Notes under the pieces: generated by a model
Database searches by the model: none
The model's input: the letters and a program-made list of their open reading frames with translations, nothing else
Told to the model about the DNA's origin: nothing
Made by a program: the position numbers and the translations under genes
Part shown: positions 1 to 5,916 of the stretch, one piece after another
Position numbering within the stretch: the stretch's first letter is position 1
Layout: the number at the start of each line of letters is the position of its first letter
DNA from: JBICHM01 sp043101835
GTDB taxonomy: Bacteria; Planctomycetota; Phycisphaerae; Phycisphaerales; UBA1924
NCBI GenBank assembly: GCA_043101835.1
Contig: JBICHM010000283.1
Coordinates: 1-5,991, forward strand
DNA: 5,991 nt
Reading direction: 5' to 3'

Positions 1-472
1 CCCGCGCGATCGCCTCGAGCGCGCCCGCGTGGGGCACGCCCTCGACGCGGACGGCCCCGCTCTCGCCGTCAACCGCGACGATCGGCGCCCCGTGCACGCG
101 GATCACCCGCTCTGCGGGGCGCGCCGGCGTCGCCAGTTCCACCGCGATGATCGCCCCGTCGTCAATCCGGAGTTCGAGCGGCGGCGCGACGCGCACAGGG
201 GGCGCATTCGGGGCGCCCATCGCGGTCAGAATGATCGCTCCGTCGCCATCGAGCGCCACGCGCTCCGCGGTGCGCGTCAGGCGAACGCGCATCTCCGGTT
301 CGAACCCCGCGCCACGCGCCTCACGCTCGACCGGCCGCCCCGTGGTGCGGCACGCGCCCACCGAGAGGCCGACCACCACGACCGCCAGGAGCGCGAGCAA
401 TGTCGCGACGGCGGCCCCGCGCCTCGTGGCGAGGCGTCTGTGCAGTCGTCGAATCACGCGTGCGCCGGCCAT
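1..472 (-). CDS. SpoIID/LytB-like lipoprotein, N-terminal part (runs off left edge)
   Basis: The minus strand reads open for 157 codons from ATG at 472-470 to the window edge, so the C-terminal part is missing. The N-terminus is basic (MAGARVIRRLHRR). A hydrophobic stretch follows at about residues 20-38 and ends in the lipobox-like VGAC with Cys41, so export and lipid anchoring are predicted. After a short linker, EMRVRL opens a beta-rich region. Near the edge, a GAVRVEGVPHAGALEAIA segment resembles the pattern in SpoIID/LytB domains where a G-x-V-R-V-N-G-x-x-Y-x-G strand precedes the catalytic part. SpoIID is a peptidoglycan lytic transglycosylase in sporulating Firmicutes; relatives in other phyla are presumed wall-active. 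The catalytic region lies outside the window, so activity cannot be judged. The gene is 57 bp downstream of the TPR/alpha-CTD gene on the same strand and could share its transcript. The ribosome binding site is weak. The family call is moderate; the lipoprotein signal is more secure. Confidence 0.6.
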   Translation of the reverse strand, partial: MAGARVIRRLHRRLATRRGAAVATLLALLAVVVVGLSVGACRTTGRPVEREARGAGFEPEMRVRLTRTAERVALDGDGAIILTAMGAPNAPPVRVAPPLELRIDDGAIIAVELATPARPAERVIRVHGAPIVAVDGESGAVRVEGVPHAGALEAIAR

Positions 473-529
473 GGCGAGCGGTCCGTCCGTGAGGCGTCGC
501 CGGGGCGCGACCCGACGCGCGGTGGGAGG

Positions 530-1468
530 TCAGGAATCGAGTTCGCGAAGGCCCACGCCGTAGCTGGCGAGGCGCTCCTTGATCTCCAGCAGCGAGGTCT
601 GGCCGAAGTTCTTGATGCCCATCAGCTCCGCCTCGGTGCGGCTGCACAACTCGCCGATCGTGTGGATGTTGAGCATCTGCAGCGCCTTCCGAGCGCGAAC
701 GGAGAGGTTCAGCTCGCCGACCGGCTTCGTGAGGATGCCCTCCTTGCCGGCGGTGCGGGCGCGGTCGTACAACTCGCGCATCACGTGACGTTGCTGCTCG
801 TCGGCGCGCTGGCCGAGACGCAGACCCTTGGTCGAGAGCATCTGCTTGATCTCGACGAGGCTCGTCTCGCCGAAGTTCTTGTAGGAAAGCAGCTCGGCCT
901 CGCTGATCCGCAGCAGGTCGCCCAGCGTGCGGATGTTCATCTTCTTGAGGCAGTTCCGCGCGCGGACCGAAAGCTCGAAGTCCGTGACGGGCGTGTCGAG
1001 CAGCGCGTTGCGCTTCGCGAGGTCGCGATCCATCTCCTCATCGAACGTCATCGTGCGCGAGGCCTCGACGTCCTTCATGAACAGACGTGCGCGCGGGTGG
1101 TTCGGCGCCGTGTCGAGCACCTGGCGGAGGCACTTCTCGGCCGAGGCGTAGTCGCCGCGGTCCTCGTAGAGCACCGCGAGGTTGATCAGCGAGTTGATGG
1201 GGGCGCGGTCCTGCTTGCAGCAGCGCTCGTAGAGGCTGATCGCCTCATCTTCCTCGCCGACGAGATCGAGCTCGAATGCGAGCTTGAAGAGGGCCTCCTG
1301 GTTGTCGGGATCGGTCGTGACCGCCTTGCGGTAGGCGCTGATCGCGCCCTCGCGATCGCCGGCCGCCGCGGCCTCGTCGCCCACGCGCAGGTTCTTCTGC
1401 GCCGCCTCGCGATCGGCCTTGGAGGTCTCCTCCTTGCCGATGACCGTGTCCATCACGCTGTCCGCCAT
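530..1468 (-). CDS. TPR protein with two RNA polymerase alpha C-terminal-like domains
   Basis: This 312-residue protein has three consecutive 34-residue TPR units at about 23-56, 57-90 and 91-124. A charged linker follows, then two copies of an alpha-CTD-like helix-hairpin-helix domain at about 160-221 and 248-308. Each copy has the L-S-V-R-A-R helix start and the K-N-F-G-x-T-S-L-x-E-I-K helical hairpin seen in bacterial RpoA. It lacks the RpoA N-terminal assembly domain, so it is not the polymerase alpha subunit. In E. coli numbering, the first copy keeps R265 (R169), N268 (N172), C269 (C173), G296 (G200), S299 (S203) and E302 (E206). The second keeps R265 (R258) but has K and A at 268 and 269. 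Both have Thr in place of K298. No signal peptide is visible, so it should be cytoplasmic. Inference: TPRs bind a protein partner while the paired domains contact DNA or transcription factors. The true role is unknown. The domain assignment is very secure. Confidence 0.93.
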   Translation of the reverse strand: MADSVMDTVIGKEETSKADREAAQKNLRVGDEAAAAGDREGAISAYRKAVTTDPDNQEALFKLAFELDLVGEEDEAISLYERCCKQDRAPINSLINLAVLYEDRGDYASAEKCLRQVLDTAPNHPRARLFMKDVEASRTMTFDEEMDRDLAKRNALLDTPVTDFELSVRARNCLKKMNIRTLGDLLRISEAELLSYKNFGETSLVEIKQMLSTKGLRLGQRADEQQRHVMRELYDRARTAGKEGILTKPVGELNLSVRARKALQMLNIHTIGELCSRTEAELMGIKNFGQTSLLEIKERLASYGVGLRELDS

Positions 1469-1477
1469 GCTCCGCTG

Positions 1478-1482
1478 CTCCT
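1478..1482 (-). promoter_or_regulatory. Ribosome binding site of the TPR/alpha-CTD gene
   Basis: AGGAG on the minus strand lies 9 nt before the ATG at 1468-1466. It is a good Shine-Dalgarno match and supports this start. Confidence 0.7.
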
Positions 1483-1555
1483 GCGCGCCGCGAGGCCGCC
1501 GGGTCGCTGCCCGGGCCGCCGCGTGCGATTCTCGGCTGATTCAGGGTCGAAGGAC

Positions 1556-1561
1556 AGTATA
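1556..1561 (-). promoter_or_regulatory. Candidate -10 element (TATACT) for the TPR/alpha-CTD gene
   Basis: TATACT on the minus strand differs from the sigma70 -10 consensus TATAAT at one position and stands out in very GC-rich DNA. It lies in the 142-bp gap after the MATE gene and would give a leader of about 80 nt. No convincing -35 hexamer is found at 16-18 bp spacing, so the promoter call is tentative. Confidence 0.4.
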
Positions 1562-1610
1562 CGCCCCTCGGAGTCGCGCCGATGCCTGCCGCCCGGCGTC
1601 CGGCGCGCCG

Positions 1611-3104
1611 TCACACCCCGGCCCGCTCCGGGGAGGCGTCAAGGCCCGCCATCGCCGGCGACGGAACCGGGGTGTCCAGGGCATCCGGGCCGGCGGGCGC
1701 CTGAGCGCCCAGCAGGTTGATCGACCGCCACCGCCCCCCGACGAACCGCCACACCATCGCCACGCCCAGCAGGATGATGTACAGAGCCGCCGCCATCCAC
1801 GGGCCGATGCTCCGCAGGTCCGGCAGCGCCGTGGCCATCGCCCAGCCTCCGCCGACCGTGATCGTCCACGACAGCGACGCCGACACCACCCCCGGCCAGA
1901 TCGTGTCGCCGGCCCCGCGCAGGGCGCCCATCAGCACGACGCCGACCGCGTCGAAGAGCTGGAACACCGCGGCGCAGACCATCAGCCACCCGCCGATGCG
2001 CACCATCTCGTCAGCCTGCTCCAGCGTGAACTCATCGCTCACGAAGAAGCGGATCATCGGCTCGCGGAGGATGACGAACAGCAGCGCGCACGCGCCCATG
2101 TACGCCATCCCGAGGCGCACGCCCAGCCACGCGCATCGCTCCGCCCCGGCGACATCCCCGGCGCCCAGGTACCGCCCGACCACCGCCGTCACCGCGAACG
2201 ACAGCCCGAGCGTCGGCATGAACGCCAGGGTCAGGTACCGCAGCGTCACCCACGACGCAGCGTTGTCCACCGTGCCGAAGCTCCCCGTCAGCACCATCAT
2301 GAACACGCCCCAGCAGATGATCTCGTTGCCCTGCTGCAGCCCGCTCGGCCACCCCACCCGCCACAGCCGGCGCCAGTGCTCCAGCGACACCCGCCAGGTC
2401 GAGCGCGACCGGAACTTCGCATCGATCGACGGCGAGAGGAACAGCGCCATCGGAATCGCGAACTCCACCAGCCCGCCGAGCACGGTGCCGATGGCCGCGC
2501 CGGTGATCCCCAGCTCCGGGAAGCCCCACTTGCCGAAGATCAGCGCGTAGTTCGCCACCACGTTCACGACATTCGCCGCGACCGTCGCGATGAGCACCAC
2601 GCCCGGCCGGTGGGCGCCGTAGAAGAAATGGCTGAGCGCCCGGGCCGCCAACGGAAAGAACGCGCCGAACAGCAGGATCTGCGTGTACACGGTCTCGAGG
2701 CGGACCACCTCCGCAGTGTGCCCCATCGCCTCGAAGACGGGCCGGCACACCGCCGCGAGCGCGAGCATGCCGATGGCCGCCAGTGCGCACATCCACAGCC
2801 CATTCCAGGCGTACGCGCTGCCCTTCTCCGGCGTGCCGGCGCCAAGGTTCTGGGCCACGAAGGTGTTCACGATGCTCAGCGTGCCGATGAGGGCCGCCAT
2901 CGGGATCCACACCGTCATGCCGCCGTTGCCCTGGGCCGCGATCGCGTCGGCGCCCAGGTCGGCCACCATCCGCAGATCGACGAACTGCATGAGCGTGTAC
3001 GAGGTCATCGTCGCCACCGCCGGCAGGGCGATGGCGATCAGCTCGCGCAGTGGCGACGCGGCGCCAGTGGGCGCCTGCTCGGGTTGGCTCGGTGCGGTGG
3101 ACAC
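1611..3104 (-). CDS. MATE-family multidrug/cation antiporter
   Basis: This 497-residue, highly hydrophobic protein has about twelve predicted membrane segments starting near residue 20, the normal size and topology for NorM/DinF-type MATE transporters. These export cationic drugs or metabolites through the inner membrane using Na+ or H+ gradients. Family hallmarks are seen in both halves: FVAQNLGAG at 82-90, GITGAAIGTVLG at 199-210, VVGRYLGAGD at 308-317 (the second-half counterpart of the first motif) and GALRGAGDT at 393-401. The start is GTG (3104-3102); the next Met is residue 33, inside the first membrane helix, so GTG is the sensible choice. A G-rich stretch just upstream could serve as a weak ribosome binding site. 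The C-terminal 30 or so residues are a Pro/Ala-rich tail of no known function. It lies 82 bp downstream of the 94-residue gene on the same strand, so co-transcription is possible. The substrate cannot be inferred from the sequence. Confidence 0.95.
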   Translation of the reverse strand: MSTAPSQPEQAPTGAASPLRELIAIALPAVATMTSYTLMQFVDLRMVADLGADAIAAQGNGGMTVWIPMAALIGTLSIVNTFVAQNLGAGTPEKGSAYAWNGLWMCALAAIGMLALAAVCRPVFEAMGHTAEVVRLETVYTQILLFGAFFPLAARALSHFFYGAHRPGVVLIATVAANVVNVVANYALIFGKWGFPELGITGAAIGTVLGGLVEFAIPMALFLSPSIDAKFRSRSTWRVSLEHWRRLWRVGWPSGLQQGNEIICWGVFMMVLTGSFGTVDNAASWVTLRYLTLAFMPTLGLSFAVTAVVGRYLGAGDVAGAERCAWLGVRLGMAYMGACALLFVILREPMIRFFVSDEFTLEQADEMVRIGGWLMVCAAVFQLFDAVGVVLMGALRGAGDTIWPGVVSASLSWTITVGGGWAMATALPDLRSIGPWMAAALYIILLGVAMVWRFVGGRWRSINLLGAQAPAGPDALDTPVPSPAMAGLDASPERAGV

Positions 3105-3186
3105 GGGAACCCCCAGCGTAGGCCGATTCGATACCGGCCAGACGCCGAGCGGCTCACCCGTTTTTCAGGATCCGGCGTCGCGCGAC

Positions 3187-3471
3187 TCAGGCGCCGGCGC
3201 CGAGCACCTTCGCCTGCGCCAGCGAGGCGCGCTCGCTCATGCGTCGCGCCGTCTCGCGTGGCAGCGCGAGGGCCTGCGCCTGCCGGCGCACCTCCTCGGC
3301 CATCCACAGCACGATCGGCCCCCAGTCGCGAGACCGGTCGAACCGCTCGCAGTCGCGATCGAGGTGGTCCAGCAGCACGCGTGCGTACCGCTGGTCCCGA
3401 TCGCTGCCGGGGCGCTCCTCCCGGCCGGCGCTTGCCTCCGGGGTGGACTCGACGGATCGACGGTCGGCCAT
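3187..3471 (-). CDS. Small hypothetical protein, 94 residues
   Basis: I do not recognise this family. The ATG at 3471-3469 is chosen because GGAGGAG sits 6 nt upstream, the best ribosome binding site in the window. The same frame stays open much further upstream, but that part lies antisense to scpB and is not credible. The protein has a polar, probably disordered N-terminus (about 1-25, rich in Arg, Glu and Ser). A predicted helical core follows at about 27-85, containing RYARVLLDHLDRDCERF and WGPIVLWMAEEVRRQ, and then a Gly/Ala tail. It has no signal peptide or membrane helix, is strongly charged and should be cytoplasmic. The hydrophobic spacing in the helices suggests a small helical bundle or a partner-binding protein. 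It is divergent from scpB and 82 bp upstream of the MATE gene. That it is a gene is fairly secure; its function is unknown. Confidence 0.72.
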   Translation of the reverse strand: MADRRSVESTPEASAGREERPGSDRDQRYARVLLDHLDRDCERFDRSRDWGPIVLWMAEEVRRQAQALALPRETARRMSERASLAQAKVLGAGA

Positions 3472-3477
3472 TCTCGA

Positions 3478-3484
3478 CTCCTCC
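3478..3484 (-). promoter_or_regulatory. Ribosome binding site deciding the start of the 94-residue gene
   Basis: GGAGGAG on the minus strand, 6 nt before ATG, is nearly an ideal anti-16S match. It fixes the start well inside a much longer open frame. Confidence 0.8.
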
Positions 3485-3548
3485 GACAAGGGTGCGTTCC
3501 CGTCTCGTGCATCCTGACCCGCCGCTCGCGTCGAACCAGTGGTTTTTG

Positions 3549-3558
3549 CGAGATCTCG
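3549..3558. repeat. 10-bp perfect palindrome in the divergent intergenic region
   Basis: CGAGATCTCG is a perfect palindrome in the middle of the 183-bp gap between the 94-residue gene and scpB. It could be an operator for a dimeric regulator. A 10-bp palindrome is expected by chance fairly often in this much GC-rich DNA, so this is only a candidate. Confidence 0.2.
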
Positions 3559-3642
3559 GTCAGGACTGCGCCGACGCGCCGACCGTCTGCAACGCCTGGG
3601 GATCCGAGCGAAGTCGATCCGACCGCCGACCCCGCTCGCTGG

Positions 3643-3648
3643 TAGCAT
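3643..3648 (+). promoter_or_regulatory. Candidate leaderless -10 element (TAGCAT) for scpB
   Basis: TAGCAT fits the TANNNT -10 pattern and ends exactly 6 nt before the GTG at 3655. Transcription would then begin at or next to the start codon. No Shine-Dalgarno sequence is present, which agrees with a leaderless mRNA. The -35 region is not recognisable. The same spacing occurs before the DUF58 gene. Confidence 0.45.
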
Positions 3649-3654
3649 GCCGCC

Positions 3655-4269
3655 GTGATGGAGCACGCCGACACCGCCCAGGCCCAAACCGACCGCCCCG
3701 ACGCTTCGCACCCGTCCGAGAACGCCGACGGACGCGTGGGCGAACTCGTCGAGGCCGTCCTCATCAGCGTGGATCGCCCGATGACCGCCGGAAAGATCGC
3801 CGAGGCCCTCGCCCTCGGCGCCGATGTCGATGGCCCCGGCCAGGTCGACCGCGCCGTCGCCGAGCTCAACGAGGCCTACGAGCGCACCGGCCGCGCCTTC
3901 CGCATCGAGCGCGTCGCGGGCGGGTTCCGCCTCATGACGCTCCCCGACTTCGCGCCGGTCATCGCCGGCCTCCGCACGGCGCGCGACGCCGGGCGCCTCA
4001 GCCGGCCCGCCGTCGAGACGCTCGCGATCGTCGCGTACCGCCAGCCCATCACGCGCGCCGATCTCGAGGCCATCCGCGGCGTTTCCTGCGGCGAGGTCCT
4101 CAAGACGCTCCTCGAACGGCGCCTCGTCGCCATCGCAGGACGCGCCGAGGAGCCCGGGCGACCGATCCTCTACGGCACCACCAAGCGATTTCTCGAGGTC
4201 TTCGGGCTCTCGAGCATCAAGGACCTCCCCAAGGCAGGCGAACTGCACCTCGGAGACCCGCAGGAATGA
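3655..4269 (+). CDS. scpB: Segregation and condensation protein ScpB
   Basis: ScpB is the dimeric winged-helix (kleisin-associated) subunit of the SMC-ScpAB complex, which compacts and segregates the chromosome. The 204-residue product has a disordered N-terminus (about 1-25), a first winged helix (about 27-105) and a second (about 112-192). The second carries the family signature: LSRPAVETLAIVAYRQPITR (115-134), then IRGV (140-143), EEPGRPILYGTT (165-176), FLEVFGL (179-185) and KDLP (189-192). The length is normal for the family. GTG at 3655 and ATG at 3658 are adjacent in-frame start candidates; GTG fits the upstream -10-like element, and the choice changes one residue. scpA often lies just upstream of scpB but is absent here. 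The stop overlaps the ATG of the following lipoprotein gene (ATGA, 4266-4269), pointing to a shared transcript. The identification is secure. Confidence 0.96.
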   Translation: MMEHADTAQAQTDRPDASHPSENADGRVGELVEAVLISVDRPMTAGKIAEALALGADVDGPGQVDRAVAELNEAYERTGRAFRIERVAGGFRLMTLPDFAPVIAGLRTARDAGRLSRPAVETLAIVAYRQPITRADLEAIRGVSCGEVLKTLLERRLVAIAGRAEEPGRPILYGTTKRFLEVFGLSSIKDLPKAGELHLGDPQE

Positions 4270-4724
4270 ACATCCGCTCGCTCGGGCCGGCGCTCGCGCT
4301 CGTCCTCGTCGCGTTCACGCTCACCGGCTGCAACTCCTACGTGCTCCAGGGGCGCGTCATCGCCGGTGATATCTCCTATGTCGCCGTCGTCGACGGCGAC
4401 GACCCACGCCTCGATGCGCCGGGCATCCCGGGCGCGTCGCTGCGCCTCGAGACCGACCCCAGCCGCATCAGCCGCGAAGTCGTCGGTGAGACGACCTCCG
4501 GCGCCGATGGCACCTTCCGCATCCCCTTCAAGAAGGTCGGGGGCGGCGTTCTGATGTACGACGTCGGCGTCACCGTGCGCCGCGACGGCTATCAGCCCGC
4601 CACGCTCCAGTTTCGACTCCCGCCCGGCGCGAAGCGTCTCCTCGTGATGATGAGCCCCGGCCCCGACCGGATGGGCGATCCGGACGCCGACGATCCGCTG
4701 AAGCAGTACGAACGCTACCGCTGA
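4266..4724 (+). CDS. Small lipoprotein with a carboxypeptidase-regulatory-like (beta-sandwich) domain
   Basis: The 152-residue product begins with a lipoprotein signal peptide: a basic start, a hydrophobic core at about 7-19, and the lipobox LTGC with Cys22. It should be lipid-anchored outside the inner membrane. The rest resembles the carboxypeptidase regulatory-like/transthyretin-type beta-sandwich: LQGRV near 27-31, PGIPGASLRL at 52-61, a T-x-x-x-x-D-G-x-F-R-I-P strand at 76-87, and a VRRDGYQP turn at 104-111. Such domains are usually adhesion or structural modules rather than enzymes, and no catalytic residues are evident. The ATG overlaps the scpB stop by four bases, so translational coupling is likely; a weak GGAG lies 10 nt upstream. 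Its pairing with a chromosome-segregation gene has no obvious functional logic and may reflect gene packing only. The C-terminus is an acidic, polar tail (DPDADDP). The lipoprotein call is strong, the fold call moderate and the function unknown. Confidence 0.85.
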   Translation: MNIRSLGPALALVLVAFTLTGCNSYVLQGRVIAGDISYVAVVDGDDPRLDAPGIPGASLRLETDPSRISREVVGETTSGADGTFRIPFKKVGGGVLMYDVGVTVRRDGYQPATLQFRLPPGAKRLLVMMSPGPDRMGDPDADDPLKQYERYR

Positions 4725-4766
4725 GCAGGCGACCGGCGCGCTCGCGACCGGGAACCCCCGCCTGCT
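4724..4766 (+). terminator. Inverted repeat after the lipoprotein gene, possible terminator
   Basis: AGCAGGCG (4724-4731) and CGCCTGCT (4759-4766) are exact reverse complements and form an 8-bp GC-rich stem just past the stop codon. The 27-nt loop is long and no T-tract follows, so it is not a classic intrinsic terminator. It may slow polymerase, stabilise the 3' end of the scpB-lipoprotein message, or be incidental. Confidence 0.35.
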
Positions 4767-4773
4767 TGGGCCG

Positions 4774-4779
4774 TACCAT
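4774..4779 (+). promoter_or_regulatory. Candidate leaderless -10 element (TACCAT) for the DUF58 gene
   Basis: TACCAT fits TANNNT and ends exactly 6 nt before the ATG at 4786, the same geometry as at scpB. No Shine-Dalgarno sequence precedes this ATG. An alternative reading is an ECF-sigma-type promoter: GGAAC at 4751-4755, then 16 nt, then CGTA at 4772-4775. The two readings overlap and cannot be separated from sequence alone. Confidence 0.45.
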
Positions 4780-4785
4780 CCCGCG

Positions 4786-5916
4786 ATGCCGGCCCGCTCG
4801 CGCAAGTACCACATCGACAGCGCCGCCTCGATGTACGTCGGGGTGACCTTTATTGTCGGGCTCGGCGCGTTCTACAGCCAGAACAACCTGCTGTACGTCA
4901 TCTTCGCGATGGCGCTCTCGGCGATGCTGGTCTCCGGCGCGGTGGGCGGCGCCTCGCTCATGCGCATCGACGCCCGGCGCCTCCCGCCCACGAGCGCGAC
5001 GGTGGGGGCGCCCGCCACCATCCGGTACCGCATCGTCAACCGCGCCCGGTGGCTCGCCGCCTTCGCCCTCGAGGTCGCAGAAGATCCGGCCCCGCGCCGA
5101 CGCGACCCGTGGCAGGCGCACATGAACCGGCCGGGCGCCTTCGGCGCGCGCGTCCCGCCCGGTGGCGCGCTCGTCGTCGAGGGTGTCGCGCTGCCGACCC
5201 GACGGGGCGAGGCGCGACTCGCCGCCGTGCGCGTCAGCTCGCGCTATCCCTTCGGCATCGTGCGCAAGAGCGTGCGCTACGAGCAGCCCGGATCGATCCT
5301 CGTGCGCCCTCGACCGATCCCGCCCCCGCGTGATCTCCTGGATCGCGCCGCGGCGCGCCCGTCGCGCAGAGCCGGCCAGCGCCGCGCGCGCGGCCTGGGC
5401 GCCGAGCCGGAGTTCGTGGCGCTCCGCGAGTACGTGCCCGGCGACAGCCCACGCCAGATCGCCTGGCGCGCCAGCGCCCGGCGCGATGAACTCGTCGTGC
5501 GCGAGCAGGCCGCCAGCGCCCGCGCAGCGCTGTGGACGGTGCTCTGCCTCGCCGCCGAGGGCGACGAGGCGAACGAGCGCGCGATCTCCTGCGCCGCCGG
5601 CGTCATCCTCGAAGGCGCCCGTCGCGGCATGCGCGTCGGCCTCGCCGTGCCGGGCCTCGGCTACAGCCGCCCGCCCGCCGGCGCAGGCGCCGGCTCCAGC
5701 AACGAGCACATCGCCACACTGCTCGACGACCTGGCGCGCATCGAGTGCGCAGCGCTCGACCCCGCAGCGCAGGCCGGCTGGACGGCGCGGTCCGATGGCG
5801 CGATCGTCGTTGTCCGCGCTGCCGCAGCGCTGCTTCCGGCGCTTGAGCCCGGCGCCGCGGTGCTCGAGGCCGACGAAGCGACGAACGACGACGCGGTCGC
5901 GGAGGTCGCGGCGTGA
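4786..5916 (+). CDS. DUF58 domain-containing membrane protein
   Basis: The 376-residue product has two closely spaced predicted membrane helices (about 15-31 and 35-55) around a YSQNNLLY loop. A beta-rich region follows (about 60-175) and includes the family-typical SSRYPFGIVRKS at 151-162. The DUF58 core contains EFVALREYVPGDSPRQIAWR at 209-228, followed by SARRDELVVREQ. DUF58 proteins are membrane-anchored, carry a von Willebrand A-like domain in their C-terminal part, and are usually encoded with a MoxR AAA+ ATPase and a TgpA-like transglutaminase. Their exact role is unsettled, with proposed links to the envelope and stress. The ATG at 4786 is the first start in frame next to the -10-like element and leaves the membrane helices complete. 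A Gly/Ala/Pro-rich linker is present at about 295-305. Its stop overlaps the next start (GTGA). No MoxR gene is next to it within the window; one could lie elsewhere. The family call is secure. Confidence 0.93.
   Translation: MPARSRKYHIDSAASMYVGVTFIVGLGAFYSQNNLLYVIFAMALSAMLVSGAVGGASLMRIDARRLPPTSATVGAPATIRYRIVNRARWLAAFALEVAEDPAPRRRDPWQAHMNRPGAFGARVPPGGALVVEGVALPTRRGEARLAAVRVSSRYPFGIVRKSVRYEQPGSILVRPRPIPPPRDLLDRAAARPSRRAGQRRARGLGAEPEFVALREYVPGDSPRQIAWRASARRDELVVREQAASARAALWTVLCLAAEGDEANERAISCAAGVILEGARRGMRVGLAVPGLGYSRPPAGAGAGSSNEHIATLLDDLARIECAALDPAAQAGWTARSDGAIVVVRAAAALLPALEPGAAVLEADEATNDDAVAEVAA
5901..5905 (+). promoter_or_regulatory. Ribosome binding site for the gene after DUF58
   Basis: GGAGG, inside the last codons of the DUF58 gene, lies 7 nt before the GTG at 5913. 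It is a strong match and is the reason for calling a new gene there despite only 21 visible codons. Confidence 0.7.

Noticed and set aside
29..1720. A 563-codon plus-strand open frame over the left third.
   Set aside because: It is antisense to the TPR/alpha-CTD and SpoIID-like genes, has biased composition and shows no recognisable domain.
3142..3165. A T-run (TTTTT) after a GC-rich stretch on the plus strand, resembling an intrinsic terminator.
   Set aside because: No stem longer than about 3 bp forms before it, and no plus-strand gene ends there.
3190..3201. The 12-bp palindrome GGCGCCGGCGCC at the 3' end of the 94-residue gene.
   Set aside because: It encodes the Gly-Ala-Gly-Ala tail and has no T-tract, so it is more likely low-complexity coding sequence than a terminator.
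3601..3622. The direct repeat GATCCGA, twice at 15-nt spacing, upstream of scpB.
   Set aside because: It is only seven bases and two copies, too short to call an operator.
3187..4248. A 353-codon minus-strand frame containing the 94-residue gene.
   Set aside because: The upstream two thirds are antisense to scpB. The strong ribosome binding site places the real start at 3471.
1419..4724. A 3.3-kb stop-free plus-strand frame that would encode a protein of about 1,100 residues.
   Set aside because: It runs antisense to the well-supported MATE and 94-residue genes and overlaps scpB in another frame. Its product is Arg/Pro/His-rich low-complexity sequence; only its last 152 codons (the lipoprotein) are real. 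Stop-free antisense frames are normal at this GC content.
5677..5694. A perfect inverted repeat, GCCGGCGC-AG-GCGCCGGC, inside the DUF58 gene.
   Set aside because: It encodes a Gly/Ala linker in GC-rich codons. With a 2-nt loop inside a coding region, it is most simply explained by composition.
4570..5709. A 379-codon minus-strand frame opposite the DUF58 gene.
   Set aside because: Its product is Gly/Ala/Arg-rich with no domain, and the plus strand carries a clear DUF58 protein.
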